Source: Cyclina sinensis (Eukaryota; Mollusca; Bivalvia; Venerida; Veneridae). Taken from it: 64,000 bases of DNA. A program made the translations under genes and the position numbers. Shown here one piece after another: positions 39,160 to 51,299 of the stretch. The notes below the pieces were generated by a model that worked only from the letters and a program-made list of their open reading frames with translations, searched no databases and was not told where the DNA came from. The number at the start of each line of letters is the position of its first letter. Position 1 is the stretch's first letter. Location of the stretch: positions 41,678,627 to 41,742,626 of the forward strand of contig JAAONU010000013.1 of the NCBI GenBank assembly GCA_012932295.1, in the 5' to 3' direction.

Positions 39160-39980
39160 AGATTTTGACCTTGGACTTTGAATGACACATCAATTTGATG
39201 TCTTTATCTCTAAAATTTGGTGTCTTTATCTCTAATTAATCAATGCCCATAATACAGAGCTGTGTCCAAGCATACATAGCTCTTATAGTAAATGACGTCG
39301 TTCGAGAGAAATTATGTCATTTTTTTAGATATGGTCCGAACAAAAACTAAGTATTAAGGGGAATAACTTTAAAGTTATGAAGCCAAAAATTACAGTTCCT
39401 ATACACTTCACTTTTACTCAATGAGATCTAACCAAATAATTAAAAAGTTTTAGATTTACATTTTTAATAGTATTTGAACTATGTTCCAAATAAAAAGTGT
39501 GACGCTTGGACAAACGGAGGAATGTACAGCCGAACGGACAATGCCAAATCTATATCCCTCTTCTCCTCAACGACATCTATGCATCTATGATACATTCGGA
39601 GTTATGTTTTGAAAAAATTAAGTACGAAACTAACAAAGGCAATAATTCAAAAGTGATCAAGTGAAGAGTTATAGTTACTATGGAATGCACAACTCCTTAT
39701 GCATAACTGCAAAGACTTTTTGAATTATGGTCCAAAAACAATGGATATAAACAAAATATAACGAAGAGGAATAACTCCAAAATTATAAAGTGAAGATTTA
39801 CAGTGTCTTTGCATTGCACTTCTATTCAGTTAGATCCAATCTCATATCAAGTTTAAGGTTCATGATATACTAGTAAATAGTTTTTGGCTATGTTCTAAAC
39901 AAAAAGTGTGAAGGACGGACAAACGGACGAACAGCCGGGCGGACAACGCGAAATCTATATCCTTCCGCCGTCAGAGCAAA
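39160..39980 (+). repeat. Two-unit dispersed element with GGAC-rich tails
   Basis: Two diverged copies, roughly 39310-39560 and 39600-39975, share the same order: GTTATGTTC or GGTCC-AA-AAA, GAGGAATAACT, AAGTTATGAAG, CACTTCTACTCA, GATCTAACC, then AAAAAGTGTGA. Each ends in a tract like GGACAAACGGACGAACAGCC and the word AAATCTATATCC. The layout matches the non-autonomous, GGAC-tailed elements seen elsewhere in this window. Confidence 0.75.
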
Positions 39981-41159
39981 ACTAAAAAACAAGTTTACGA
40001 GTTTGACATTTGAGCCTGAGAAAATAAGACCTTACGTAATAACATATGTTTTGCAACAGACACCAAACACACCTTACTAGTCTACTTGGAAAACAACATT
40101 ATTATATTGACTAAAAGGGACTGGGGAGCTATGACTTTTTTAATACAAGTCTTCATGAAATTTGTATACCTACAAGAAATTTTTTGAACAGAACAACTGC
40201 AATTTCAAGAGTGTTAAAATCAATTGTTTTTTTTTCAAAACTCCGAAATAATTGAAAACAAATATGAGCATGTATCTGATAAGATATCATAGGAATGCCA
40301 TCGGTTTTATTCTGACAATAATAGTATAACGTGTAGTTTGTAACAGTTTCAGTTCGCGGTGCATATATCTCAATACGACATCTATTTTCAGTGTCAGTTA
40401 GTGCTGTCACACGATTCCATCGGTTTATTTATTACTTACATTTTTTGCCTGTATTTTTATAGAGAAATTTAGAAATTCATGTGTAATAAAGATAAGTGCA
40501 AATGCTCACAGCTATGACACTGTAATTAGTGTAACCCAAATAGCAATACACTTACAGTACCGTCACTGTTACAATAAACAACCCACATGTGTAGGAAGTT
40601 ATAGCTTTGCAGCTGAAAGCGCATTTTCTTCTCAAAAACTACAAATGCAGCAATAAATCTGACAGTTTGCTTTATAGCAACTAATAAATCTTCCGCTGAA
40701 ATGAAGTTTTAGAAACAAGTTGGCTGCTTAAAAAAGCATCCAATGGTTTATGCCAAATAATTGAATTTTACATATGATCAAATCTTTCTACAACATTCCT
40801 TGCGATATTGATAGTTGTCCTCTTCCTTTAATATTTCAGTCTATGTTAGTAAATTTGTCAGTGAGTGAACAAAGCAAGTAATTTTTTTAGAATATATAGT
40901 ATTATCAGTGTTTACGAGCACAGGATATAATACACTATAAAAATATAAAAATAAAATCTTTGAGAACTCAAGACAACTACGATCATCCATTTTAGAAATA
41001 ATTAAAGTATCGTAAATAGAGCTAAAAAGGGAAAATTAAAAAGGAAACAGCATACCAATTTCATATTTTACAAGACTAATATTTCCAGCGTTACATATTT
41101 ACTTACACATTTGAAATGAAACCACTGTATTTTGCATTTTTGTTGTCACATTTCAACAA
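39981..41159. other. Unassigned non-coding stretch
   Basis: No supported gene. Confidence 0.4.
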
Positions 41160-41225
41160 GCCGGTATCATGCAGGAGCAGTGGTAACGCACTGAACTGAT
41201 ATTCCAGGGGTCCTATATATTAGTG
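41160..41225 (+). repeat. Possible SINE relic
   Basis: GCAGGAGCAGTGGTAACGCA, then CTGAACTGATATTCCAGG, resembles the 5' half of a tRNA-derived sequence (D-arm and anticodon region). No intact B box follows. It is degraded and uncertain. Confidence 0.35.
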
Positions 41226-41789
41226 CTATACATTGAGCATGCAAGAGAACCAGAGGCGTCATTGAAATGGGATGCTTTCTTGTCTTGCACTATACCCAAC
41301 ATCCTAAAGAAGCAAACCTCTCTATGGGGTCAACACATACCGACGAGAAATAAACTCAAATAGATGAAGGAATATACAGTTAATTAAGCAACGCTCACAT
41401 CACCTGCTGACATTATATGCATTTTCTGAATTCTGCTAAAATGTTCAAAATGTTGAAGTTCTGAACATTCATTTAAATGAGGCTTCATTTAAAAATATCA
41501 AATCTAATGTTTATATCAAATGATTTTAGTGTGAAACATGTTTCTACGGCAGAACAGTTGCGAAAATCCTAAAGTCTGAATTGTAAGTCAGTTTTCTTTC
41601 AATTTTATTTCTGTCATTTTTAAAAATTATGCAAAATAATATGTAAATTACAATCAATTTCTCTGTTGAATTTAAACACATCATTTACCTAAAAACACAA
41701 ACATATATTTGCCACTCACATTGACACAATCAGATTCAATACATTGAATACAGCTTTCTAAATCATATGATTGCACATTGTTAAAACTA

Positions 41790-41985
41790 GGGCCGCAAAT
41801 AGGACCGCAAATAGGATCGCAGAGCCGCAGAATAAGGATGTCAGAAAATCTCCGGATCTAGACGCTCTGCTCCATATTCTTTTTCAAAAGACGCTCTGTC
41901 GCATTTTGAAACTCGCCAGTATACTGGGTGATGCCCTAAGGGGCATAACCCAAAAATATCGTGCAATACTTACTTACTTGCATTT
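41790..41985 (+). repeat. GC-richer block with CCGCAAATAGGA repeats and a strong hairpin
   Basis: GGGCCGCAAATA, GGACCGCAAATA and GGATCGCAGA recur head to tail at 41791-41825. Downstream, GGGTGATGCCC-TAAG-GGCATAACCC (41926-41951) forms a short stem. An 84-codon frame spans the block, but the internal repeats and hairpin favour a dispersed element. Confidence 0.4.
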
Positions 41986-42237
41986 AGAACTAAAGGTATT
42001 TTGTATTTGTAAAAACAAATGTTAACAGTTTGTCGTATTTATCATTTTTGTGTTAAATATTTTGCCAATGTTTTGCAGAAATATAAGTTGTTTACCTATT
42101 CTAGAACATAGATTAACAATCTTTTTTAAGATCATTGATAAGCGTCGTAAATGTTCAATGCATAGGTGGGAATATAGGATACTACGCATCGAAATGCATC
42201 ATTACTGAAGCAAATATTTCGAAAAGGTTCATGCCGA

Positions 42238-42295
42238 TATTATATTAAATCACATTACATTAAATCACATTACATTACATTACGTTACATACGTG
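42238..42295. repeat. CATTACATTA simple repeat
   Basis: AAATCACATTACATT is repeated and then shortens to CATTACATTACGTTACAT. It is a simple low-complexity tract. Confidence 0.75.
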
Positions 42296-42666
42296 GATCA
42301 AATCTTATGAAAAAAACATGTATCGTATTTGATTATACAAAGTTACTGAATATATGCTTAATTTGAAGACAAACCCTCACTTTATACTGAAAACCTCGGA
42401 AATACACATTAAGATATTTGCATTTTCATTACGGGAAGATGTTAATCTATGACAATTTCTGCATTGTGCAATTACAACTTCAAAGTAATCAAATTCAGAT
42501 AAAATGATAAAATAAATAAGTGATGAATAAAATACAGCAATCGATCAGTTGATAAAAGCAGTAAACGTACGCGTCCATTTGTTTTTAATAATTTGGATGA
42601 GTTTACGTTTATTGCTTTGTGATTTAACATCCTAAAGTTTCGACAAATCATATTGTGTTTCGTTAC

Positions 42667-43030
42667 CTTCACTTGTGTATGAACGTGTACCTTGACTCCT
42701 GGTGCCCTGAATTTCAAAACTCTCAGTACTAGGTCCAGCCTCAAGGCAATTGCTTGCGGAATTGTTAGTATCTGCGTTTGGGTCGCAAGATTTGCTGACG
42801 TCATTACTTTGTGTGCACAGATTCAAAACGTCTTCACTTTTACTAGCATCTCCATGCACACATTGTTCAAAACGTTTTCGGAAATACTCAATCTCCTGAA
42901 GTCTTATCTCTTTAACTGGATCGAGATGTGATTTACTACGTTTTAGTAATTTTGCCTCAAATACACTAAATTTCCTTGCAGTACGTCTCGACTTCCGACA
43001 AATATTTAAAGGGCTACTGTACTGAGCCAT
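42667..43030 (-). CDS. Coding first exon of unknown basic protein, family member 2
   Basis: There are 121 complete codons from an ATG at 43030 (context CTATTATGG) to the phase-1 donor GAAG|GTAACG. This is the shortest member. It lacks the N-terminal extension, so the family motif QYSSPLNICRKSRR sits at residues 3-16. A basic stretch and a helix-forming EIRLQEIEYFRKRFEQC follow; the FRKR word also appears in the 63-kb member (LFRKRIRS). The C-terminal third is Ser/Asn/Asp/Thr-rich with two GTRS words. It lies about 1.9 kb downstream (in minus-strand sense) of member 3 on the same strand, so the two form a close pair. The unspliced frame runs on only briefly. Function unknown; no membrane segment is seen. 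Confidence 0.6.
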
Positions 43031-44934
43031 AATAGGCTGTGGCTTAAAACACGACGTGCACGAATTATATAACAGTATACAATCTTTCCGAATTTTCCAA
43101 CTTTATTGTATTTATTTTTCATATGAAAAATCACTTTTAAGCATGACTAACCGAAATGAATTACCAAGTCTGCTATTTTTGTCTGTGTCATCTGTCTGAA
43201 TTTCATTTCTAGGTCAATGTTTTAGTAAAATATCCTTGAAAATTTTGACCTTTCTCTTGTTAAATATTCAAGCACATCTCACACAGTCGTCTATCAAGTT
43301 GTATGAACAGCGAACCATTAATCAATTTTATTAATCAAAAGAAATATTTCCTTCTTTCTGCGCGTTTAAAGTATAAAACGACAAAACAATTTATCATTTT
43401 ACACGAAATCTTTATGTACATAACGAATATTTATCTTCCTTTTACTTGTTGTACAGTGTAATGTTGTGCTTCAGCACTTGCAAGCAATTACACAATGCTT
43501 TATTGCTAATGGGAAGTTAAAACAGGTAAATGTCATATTTGTCACTTAGCAAGTTAAGCAACTAAGCAAATAATATATTGAAATGTTATTTTTATTATTT
43601 GTTAATTCATTTTTTTTTGAAAACAACATTGTCACCTAAAACACACGACAAGTGTATCAACAAAGTCATTTGTATCTATCTCCCTTTAATATGCTAACAG
43701 TAGTATTGTTTTTTAATACAATGCAAAACAGTTTGGTATTTACTCACCACAGAGGGCGTAATGAAGAAAGACAAGAACCAGATAAAACGCTCTGCGTTCG
43801 TCAAGACTTTGAAAGACTATTAAGAATTTCTCATTGACTCATACTAAAATGGAGAAGGGATCCTTATTTTGTTACAACAGGCAAAGGCAATATTAAATGA
43901 GATAACTGTATATAACACTAAACGGAACATTGTATTCTTTTGTCGATTTTGAGGAAGGACTCTGGATAAAGCCACAAGCTTATCTTGAGTCATGATCCGC
44001 TATAACTGAAGTATATTCAACAACAAATAAATGGCACATACTTCAGTCGCAAATGTACTGGCGCACATGAGGCAGTCGGAAATACAGTCATAACTTAAGT
44101 GTAATTTTCACAAGAGTATTATAAAAAACACACAAAATTTGTATTTCACCGGTATGTGAATCGATAAACAGAGATCAATGCAAATGTGTGGCACCATGGC
44201 ATACGTCCGTCATAGATTCTGATATGAGAAAGAAAAGATATACGGTAACAGACAGATCTACAAACTTAAATGATAAACATTCTCAAGCGCCTATTTATCT
44301 ATGTAGGAACATGTTGTTTGTTCTTCCACGAACATTTTTGCGACAATTTAAGTTTAAAGTTATCCAAGCCCGAATTCGAACATCACAAATAATGCGACCT
44401 TACCAAAACAAATGACGCTGGTCACAGCCATTAGATAACAAAAACGTAAGTGCATTATATGCAAGACTGGTTATAATTTTCGTATCAAGATCTGAAAATA
44501 TTATTTTGATTGAACCCTTTTTAATTACCATAATCTGTATTGTAAATTTTCTCTGCCTGAAGTCTTTTCTCTGATTACAATTAACGCTTAAATAATAATT
44601 TCTCATCTGCAGCATTAAAACTCACTGTTACTGAAGAGAATAACATTGCTAGGAGAAATAATTGTTCAGACGGGAATACAAATGTAACATTCGTACGCAA
44701 GCACCTGAAAAAATATTCATGACAGGCAAAGTTTCATTGTATTTGTTTTCCAACCAAATCAAAGTATGTTAATGTGGGCTTTGTGGTGTATTTGAACAGG
44801 AAACATTTATAAACACATGCACCTTTGAGACTTTGGCGGGTCATTGCAGTCCCTCTCCCGGTTTAAGCTAGAGATCATTCTTAGAAAGAAAGATTCAAAG
44901 TAAACAATAAAAAAGAATTAAAAGAAACTGTTAC
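43031..44934. other. Interval between family members 3 and 2
   Basis: This would be intron of the member-3 transcript and would also hold the member-2 promoter. On the minus strand TTATATAAT (43064-43072) lies about 34-42 bp before the member-2 ATG. If it acts as a TATA box the 5' UTR would be only a few bases. No other exon was supported. Confidence 0.3.
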
Positions 44935-45379
44935 CTTTTTCTACTTTCGCTGTTAATACTTTCTGTAAAGCAATGTTATCATCTACGTCATTATATTCTT
45001 TTATTTCTTTGATTTCGTCAAAATGTACATGATGTGAAAAGTGCCTAAATTTCAATTTTAGTTCTTCTAGCAAGTCGCGTTGCGTCGCGGTAAAAATGCC
45101 TTTACTTGGAGATGCTTTCCTTTCAGGTGAATCATTCCTGAATGAAATACTCTTTTTCAACGGAGCACGTGGGGATGCGTTATGTTGTTTAACTCTAGCA
45201 CTGTTCTTTTGTCCATCAAAACATTTAAATAAACACGAATGTTTATCCTTAAACTTAGAAGTATCCTCTTTCGAAATAAAACAGTGCATCTTATGACGGC
45301 CATCTTTTTTACGTTCAACATTAAGCGGATCACTATAACGTAACTTGTCTTTCCTCTTTGAAAAAGTGTCAGAACTCAT
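44935..45379 (-). CDS. Coding first exon of unknown basic protein, family member 3
   Basis: There are 148 complete codons from an ATG at 45379 (context AAAAATGAG, good for an animal start) to the phase-1 donor AAAG|GTAACA, the same donor hexamer type as member 2. The family motif is RYSDPLNVERKK at residues 14-25. It is followed by a Lys/His-rich region, SISFRNDSPERKASPSKG (several Ser-Pro sites), and the predicted helix FTATQRDLLEELKLKFRHF, which aligns with KTQRRLLENWMNEK of member 4 but lacks the Trp. An acidic segment, EIKEYNDVDDN, precedes the splice. No signal peptide or membrane span is visible. The protein is unrecognised. Phosphorylation by proline-directed kinases is possible from the SP sites but inferred. 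Confidence 0.65.
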
Positions 45380-46703
45380 TTTTCTTGATTAAGTTCTTTT
45401 TATCATACAAGATCACACATCACATAAATTCTCAACAACTTACTTAACACAATATTAAAAAAAACAGAGCAACCCGTCATAGGCCTGTTTCCAAGAACAA
45501 TTAGTTTCCAATAGATGGTACAGATTGTTGTGTGATAACTGTATCACTCGTTTGAACACAGAGTAATCACTACATAAATATCTGGCATAAACACCAGGTT
45601 TCTATTGACTGTTTTCACTTCTTAGTGTCTCATCAATCTATCATACATCAGGTACCTGTAACATTTCGCCCAGTCTGTTGCTTCAACTGGTAGCTGTTGC
45701 AACTCGATCAATAACATGCTACACGTGCAACAGTAATCAAGCATCCACTATGCAATTACTTGAGTCTTCGATTCAATATCTAATGGTTGACTAAAAGCAT
45801 GTAATGGACATTTCAAACAGTTGTTACAACGTCAATTCTATTTTTTTCTAAAGAAACACTTAAGATTTAAGCATACTATGCTCCAAATAACAAATATCTA
45901 CTGTTCTTGGTAACATTCAAATGATTCCCTCCTTATGTATATAAACATTTTTATGGAAGAGTAATGGAAATCATAATACACATTTCTGAAAATAGCTACT
46001 ATGCGTTAGGACTGTCTTGAATATCATGAGAATGGGCTGTGACATTGAATTTTTATTAAAACAAATGTTACAAGTGGAACTCAACTGATGTTGACTGCAG
46101 TAAAGATTAACTTGTATCTGCAATAATGTTACAAGAACACAACTATTATAGTTTATAGTTTATACATGTTTTCTGAGAGCTCTTGGTCTTTTAATTGCTA
46201 CTTGCTTCAGTGAAATAAAATAAGACCTTGCAAACTTTAACACTGAGAAAGTGTATTATGCTTAACAACTCCCAGCTCGGACTAAACTGATGAATGCGAT
46301 ATCGCATAGATAACTTTATCTGGATGGCACATAAACCAAAATTGTTTTGTTTGATGTATAAGATAAAGGTTTTTTGATTACACTGTCAGAATCAAGTACG
46401 GGGGATTATTTTAATATTACTGGTCAAGAAGCTGTGTTGACATGTAAACCTGTGCAACGAACTACCGATAAATCAAGGACAAAAAGCCTTTCATAAAAAT
46501 AAAAAATAGTAGTATAACCAGATAAATCAAAAATTAAAAATAAATATTCAAAGCAAAACAGTCGCTGTTCTCTACATCCACAATATTAAATATAACGCTT
46601 ATTGCTTTCTTATCAAACTGAATCGTTTTGCAACACTGGAACATTAATGAGCAGGCTGACATAATATTCTAAAAATAGCAATGACGTTGTATCACTGCGC
46701 TAC
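45380..46703. other. Unassigned stretch upstream of family member 3
   Basis: It contains the likely promoter and 5' UTR of the minus-strand exon at 45379. No clear TATA box or known element is visible. Confidence 0.35.
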
Positions 46704-46737
46704 ATAGACACGGTGCCGATACCACGTGACTTCGATG

Positions 46738-47156
46738 GATATGTGTGGGTGTACAAAATGTAAACAAAACGTCGATTGAGGTAACATTTTTTACGATATT
46801 TTTTTAAATACATCATAATTTTTCATCGGATAGAATTGAGGGCCCGCTCCCTTTGGTAACACAAACTGTCCCCAAATGTTTCTCGCAAATATTTTGTAGT
46901 TTTTTAATAAAGTGAAACGGCGCGTTTTAAATTGCTAAAATTGCGATGATATGTGTGGAAGCATATCTTAAAAATGATGCTAAATTCACCTTTATTGTTT
47001 GTTTAAGAAACCTATTATATGACCGGAGCGAACAATATTTGATACAGAATAAACATTGTGTGTGAAATGCATTTAATTCAACAAGTGAACAAAATAATGC
47101 CAAATAATTCAAAAGAGATATGTGTGGAATAGGTTTTTAAAATGATATGTGTGGAA
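46738..47156 (+). repeat. Subterminal GATATGTGTGGAA repeats in the left arm
   Basis: GATATGTGTGGAA occurs at 46948-46960, 47117-47129 and 47144-47156, with a near match (GATATGTGTGGG) at 46738-46749, about 30 bp from the terminus. The mirror copies (TTCCACACATATC) lie in the right arm. Repeated words near transposon ends commonly serve as transposase-binding sites; that role is inferred here. Confidence 0.75.
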
Positions 47157-47878
47157 GCAATATTTCAACGTGACCACTATCAACATGGTTTTCGGCAAGA
47201 AAAACATTGTTGCACAACATCAAGTCGGCGCAAAAGATTCTGAAGACGCGAACATATCGGATTCATGAAATTTTACACATACAGACTATTTAAATAACTG
47301 AAGAATCGTTAGTGCATTTAATAGACCATCTGTGAGTGGAATTCGTATTCATGCCGCTTCGATCATAGGTCGTATTTTAAGGGATCGCGTGTTAACAAAA
47401 TGTTGATCAGTATCAAACATGGTCATTTTCATTTTCATACCGATGAAGCATTTCATCAGCTCTTCAGGTTAAAAGCTTAGTTTTTATTTCAGTTATTTCT
47501 GTTCAGTGAAACGACATGATAATAAGGAAAGATTAATTGTCAATAACAACTTGTACACGTTTTTTGCTATACTTTCAATAATATCAAATATAGTCTGAGC
47601 ACCAACTGATAGAATCGTTTAACAGCATAATAACATAAAAATTGTTGCACGGAAAAACTGTATTATTCTGTTATTGCGTGCGTTGTAGGTGTTTCTTTTT
47701 TCACTATGTCTCCCCTACAGTCCCAAGATATTGTTTTTCTACTTTCCGTTCGTCTGTATGTCTGTCTGTATGTCACAAAGTGTGTCTGCCCTTATTCTTC
47801 ATAACCGATGGTTGGATTTCAATGGGTTTTGCTATGTTTATATGTTTATTTGGTACTAAGCCAAGTTGAGAAAATCTT

Positions 47879-48496
47879 TTTATAATCTGATTAATATCAC
47901 CATAACACATCTTTAAAACTTAAAACTACACTAGCTAACAATTACTTATCTTAAATTTTGTCAAATTCAGACAAAGGGTTAAGGAGATCTGCTCATATCA
48001 GTTCGAATTATGACAAATAAAGGCCCATAATTCCACTTAAACAGCCAACCGGATCACATCAACGTAACTTATAAATACTTTTGCTAAAAATCATTTCGGT
48101 GAAGATTTTTCAAAATCAGAAACGTGATTAGGGAAATATACGAATATGAAATCAATTCTGAACAAATGGAGGCACCTCCTTCCACTTAAAATCGGCGGTC
48201 CGGAACAAACCAACCATACTTGTAACTACACTTACTAACAAGCATGCATGTAAAGTTTTGTCACAATCAGACAAGTGGTAATTGAGATATGCGTTCAAAT
48301 TTTGACCAATCAAGGTGAATAAACCCTCTAAAATTCTGCCGACTGGAGCAAATCAACTAAATCTTACTTGCTTAAGTTATTCCTGTGAAGTTTTTTTAAT
48401 TAGACTAGCTGTTTTAGAGATATGCCAATATGTGTTCACTTTCGGAAATACAAAGTCCCATAACTTCGTTGGAAATCTTTGAATCGGAAAAAGCCG
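47879..48496. repeat. Central spacer of the inverted-repeat element with about four diverged units of about 150 bp
   Basis: Units recur with ACTACACTNACTAACAA, then TTTGTCA-AATCAGACAA, GAGATATGC, and CCCATAACTTC or CCNTAATTCCAC. The pattern resembles the internal tandem units of other elements in the window. The adjacent arms hold the GGACGGACGG/GTCTGTCTGT tract that follows such units elsewhere. The inverted element may therefore have formed around, or captured, a GGAC-tailed repeat. Confidence 0.6.
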
Positions 48497-49662
48497 AAGA
48501 TTTTCTCAACTTGGCTTAGTACCAAATAAACATAGCAAGACCCATTGAAATCCAACCATCGGTTATGAAGAATATGGGCAGACAAACTTTATGACATACA
48601 GACAGACATTCGGACGGACGGAAAGTAGAAAAACAATATCTTGGGATTGTAGGGGAGACATAATGAAAAAGACACACCTACAACGCACGCAATAACAGAA
48701 TAATACAGTTTTTCCGTGCAACAATTTTTATGTTATTATGCTGTTAAACGATTCTATCAGTTGGTGCTCAGACTATATTTGATATTATTGAAAGTATAGC
48801 AAAAAACGTGTACAAGTTGTTATTGAAAATTAATCTTTCCTTATTATCATGTCGTTTCACTGAACAGAAATAACTGAAATAAAAACTAAGCTTTTAACCT
48901 GAAGAGCTGATGAAATGCTTCATCGGTATGAAAATGAAAATGATCATGTTTGATACTGATCAACATTTTCTTAACACGCGATTCATTGAAATACGACCTA
49001 TGATCGAGGCGGCATGAGTACGAATTCCACTCACAGATGGTCTATTAAATGCACTAACGATTCTTCAGTTATTTAAATAGTCTGTATGTGTACAATTTCA
49101 TGAATCCGATATGTTCGCGTCTTCAGAATCTTCTGCGCCGACTTGATGTTGTGCAACAATGTTTTTCTTGCCAAAAACCATGTTGATAGTGGTTACGTTG
49201 AAATATTGCTTCCACACATATCATTTTAAAAACCTATTCCACACATATCTCTTTTGAATTATTTGGCATTATTTTGTTCACTTGTTGAATTAAATGCATT
49301 CCACACACAATGTTTATTCTGTATCAAATATTGTTCGCTCCGGTCATATAATAGGTTTCTTAAACGAACTATAAAGGTGAAATTAGCATCGTTTTTAAGA
49401 TATGCTTCCACACATATCATCGCAATTTTAGCAATTTAAAACGCGCCGTTTCACTTTATTAAAAAACTACAAAATATTTGCGAGAAACATTTGGGGACAG
49501 TTTGTGTTACCAAAGGGAGCGGGCCCTCAACTCTATCCGATGAAAAATTATGATGTATTAAAAAAAATATCGTAAAAAATGTTACCTCAATCGACGTTTT
49601 GTTTACATTTTGTACACCCACACATATCCACCGAAGTCACGTGGTATCGGCACCGTGATAGA

Positions 49663-50940
49663 ACATTAGACGGAAAATAGTAAAAAAAAGAATAGCAAAA
49701 ACAACTTTCTCTCAAACCACGTTAGTTAGAAACATAATGAATTAGGTAATTTTTTATTGCTATATGATCACTGAGCTTCGGTTTCAAGTAGGTAAATGTT
49801 ATTTAAAACGTTTGAATCGCTAGAACTATTTGGTTTGGTGGTAGGCTAAAAATTCTGGTCTTGATAAGTAATTTGTAATAAGCTTAGATCAATTGTGACA
49901 ATCCAAAAATTAAAATACGTTGTAACGGTATCGAATAAATTCAGCTATTCTGTTAAACACAATTAGATATTTAGATATGAACGTATTTACACTAGACGAC
50001 AAATGCGTGAACCTAGTTACATGTCTTCTCAAAAGTTTTACCATGCTATTATTCTTCATGTTAAAAGATACAAATTTTGATTCTTACCGGACAGGAAAGT
50101 ACGCTCCATTCACCATTATTTGACTCATAGAATTTAGCACAAAAATAACAACAGCATCAAACACATCTATCAATGAATGTGTTCTATTTTGTTTTAAAGA
50201 TAAACAGTTGGGTCCATCAATGTATTTTACATGCAAGAAATATCGGGTCATTGGTGTTATCTTAATATGCCTGTCATATCGGTGTTTTATGACACCCGTT
50301 ATAAATAATAAGGTTGCTATTGTTTGTAATTTTAACAGATGTTTAAACAAATATGAAGTGACTTTTAACACTTGGTTGTGAAATAATGTCATCTGTGAAG
50401 TGATTTAAACACACAAAGCTGCACAATGTTACACCATATTTGTTAAATAATAGTAACACTGCTTCAAGGAAATCCATTTGCCATACTAGAATCTCTAGGA
50501 ACACGGCTATATCTACAAAACTCTGAAACGTAAAATCTATCTACAACATCGGTTTCTGACAGAATGTTTGATGTTAATATGAGAATTGTAGCTTAGTGTT
50601 TCCTTTATTTTGATCCACTTCTGTAATATTGAATTATGTTTGCGAATGCTGTCATTTCTTTTCCTGTAAAGAAATTTCGGTTTCCTTATATATCCTAATT
50701 GATTGATCGTTGCAGCGTAGATCACAGAACTATGTCTGACAAATGTAATAACACTTTGTATCCTTCACTTTTGCTTTGTTGTTTCTAGAAATATTTAAAC
50801 ATTCCTTAAATTTGTAGAATGTAACTTTCTTTTCTCTTTTTTTCTTTTGAAAATTTGAGACTTTCGCAATCTAATAAAATCTTCTCAGAATAGCTGTGCT
50901 GATGCATCATGAATCTTTGTTATAATAGAATTTTCAACAT
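49663..50940. other. Unassigned non-coding stretch
   Basis: No supported gene. A 102-codon minus frame (50084-50392) has no recognisable domain. Confidence 0.35.
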
Positions 50941-51244
50941 TCCCCCCCCCCATCCCACTCATAGAATTTTAAACATTTGCTGCCCCTCCCAACCCACCTC
51001 GAATGGAACTGTCTACGTACACTTTTCAGGTAAACACTGAAAATACGTTAACTTGAATAATTTATTTAAAGGTACTATAGAAACATTTACTTTATTCATT
51101 GTTACTAGTACTTTCGTGCCAGCGAAATTAAATGATACCACAGTACTTTTCCATAAGACGTAATGGCAACAGTCTTCGAAATCCTTTAATTGATAAGAAC
51201 GTACTGAAACACTAAGACAGTTCCATTCGAGGTGGGTGGGGACC
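50941..51244. mobile_element. Small inverted-repeat element with 22-bp perfect ends
   Basis: CCCACCTCGAATGGAACTGT continuing CT (50993-51014) is exactly reverse-complemented at 51215-51236. A poly-C run (50942-50951) lies to its left and GGTGGGGACCAC to its right. The interior is about 200 bp with no gene. It could be a MITE or the end of a larger element that includes the CTAT tail downstream. No target duplication could be fixed. Confidence 0.6.
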
Positions 51245-51299
51245 ACAATGGAAATAAGGGATCACTCTCTTTTTTGTGCTATCCTTGGTACTGTGTTGC

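Larger units (their letters stand above)
46704..49662. mobile_element. Complete long-inverted-repeat element, Transib-like termini, with 5-bp target duplications
   Basis: The element (46709-49657, 2949 bp) is bounded on both sides by the direct repeat ATAGA (46704-46708 and 49658-49662). Its termini are CACGGTGCCGATACCACGTG and the exact reverse complement. The inverted arms are about 1170 and 1161 bp (46709-47878, 48497-49657) and nearly identical, so the insertion is probably young or gene-converted. The 5-bp target duplication and a terminal heptamer of the form CACNNTG match Transib/RAG-type transposons better than other DNA transposon classes, but no transposase is present. Small open frames in the arms (46927-47112 and 49254-49439) are mirror images of each other and not evidence of a gene. 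Arms of this length could fold into long double-stranded RNA if transcribed. Confidence 0.9.

Noticed and set aside
40985..41010. A minus-strand FLKWMIV reading that recalls the WMxEK motif
   Set aside because: A stop codon lies just upstream, EK does not follow, and no family motif or exon structure is nearby.
46927..49439. Mirror-image 61-codon frames in the two arms of the long inverted-repeat element
   Set aside because: Their near-identity follows from the arms being inverted copies and gives no independent support for coding.
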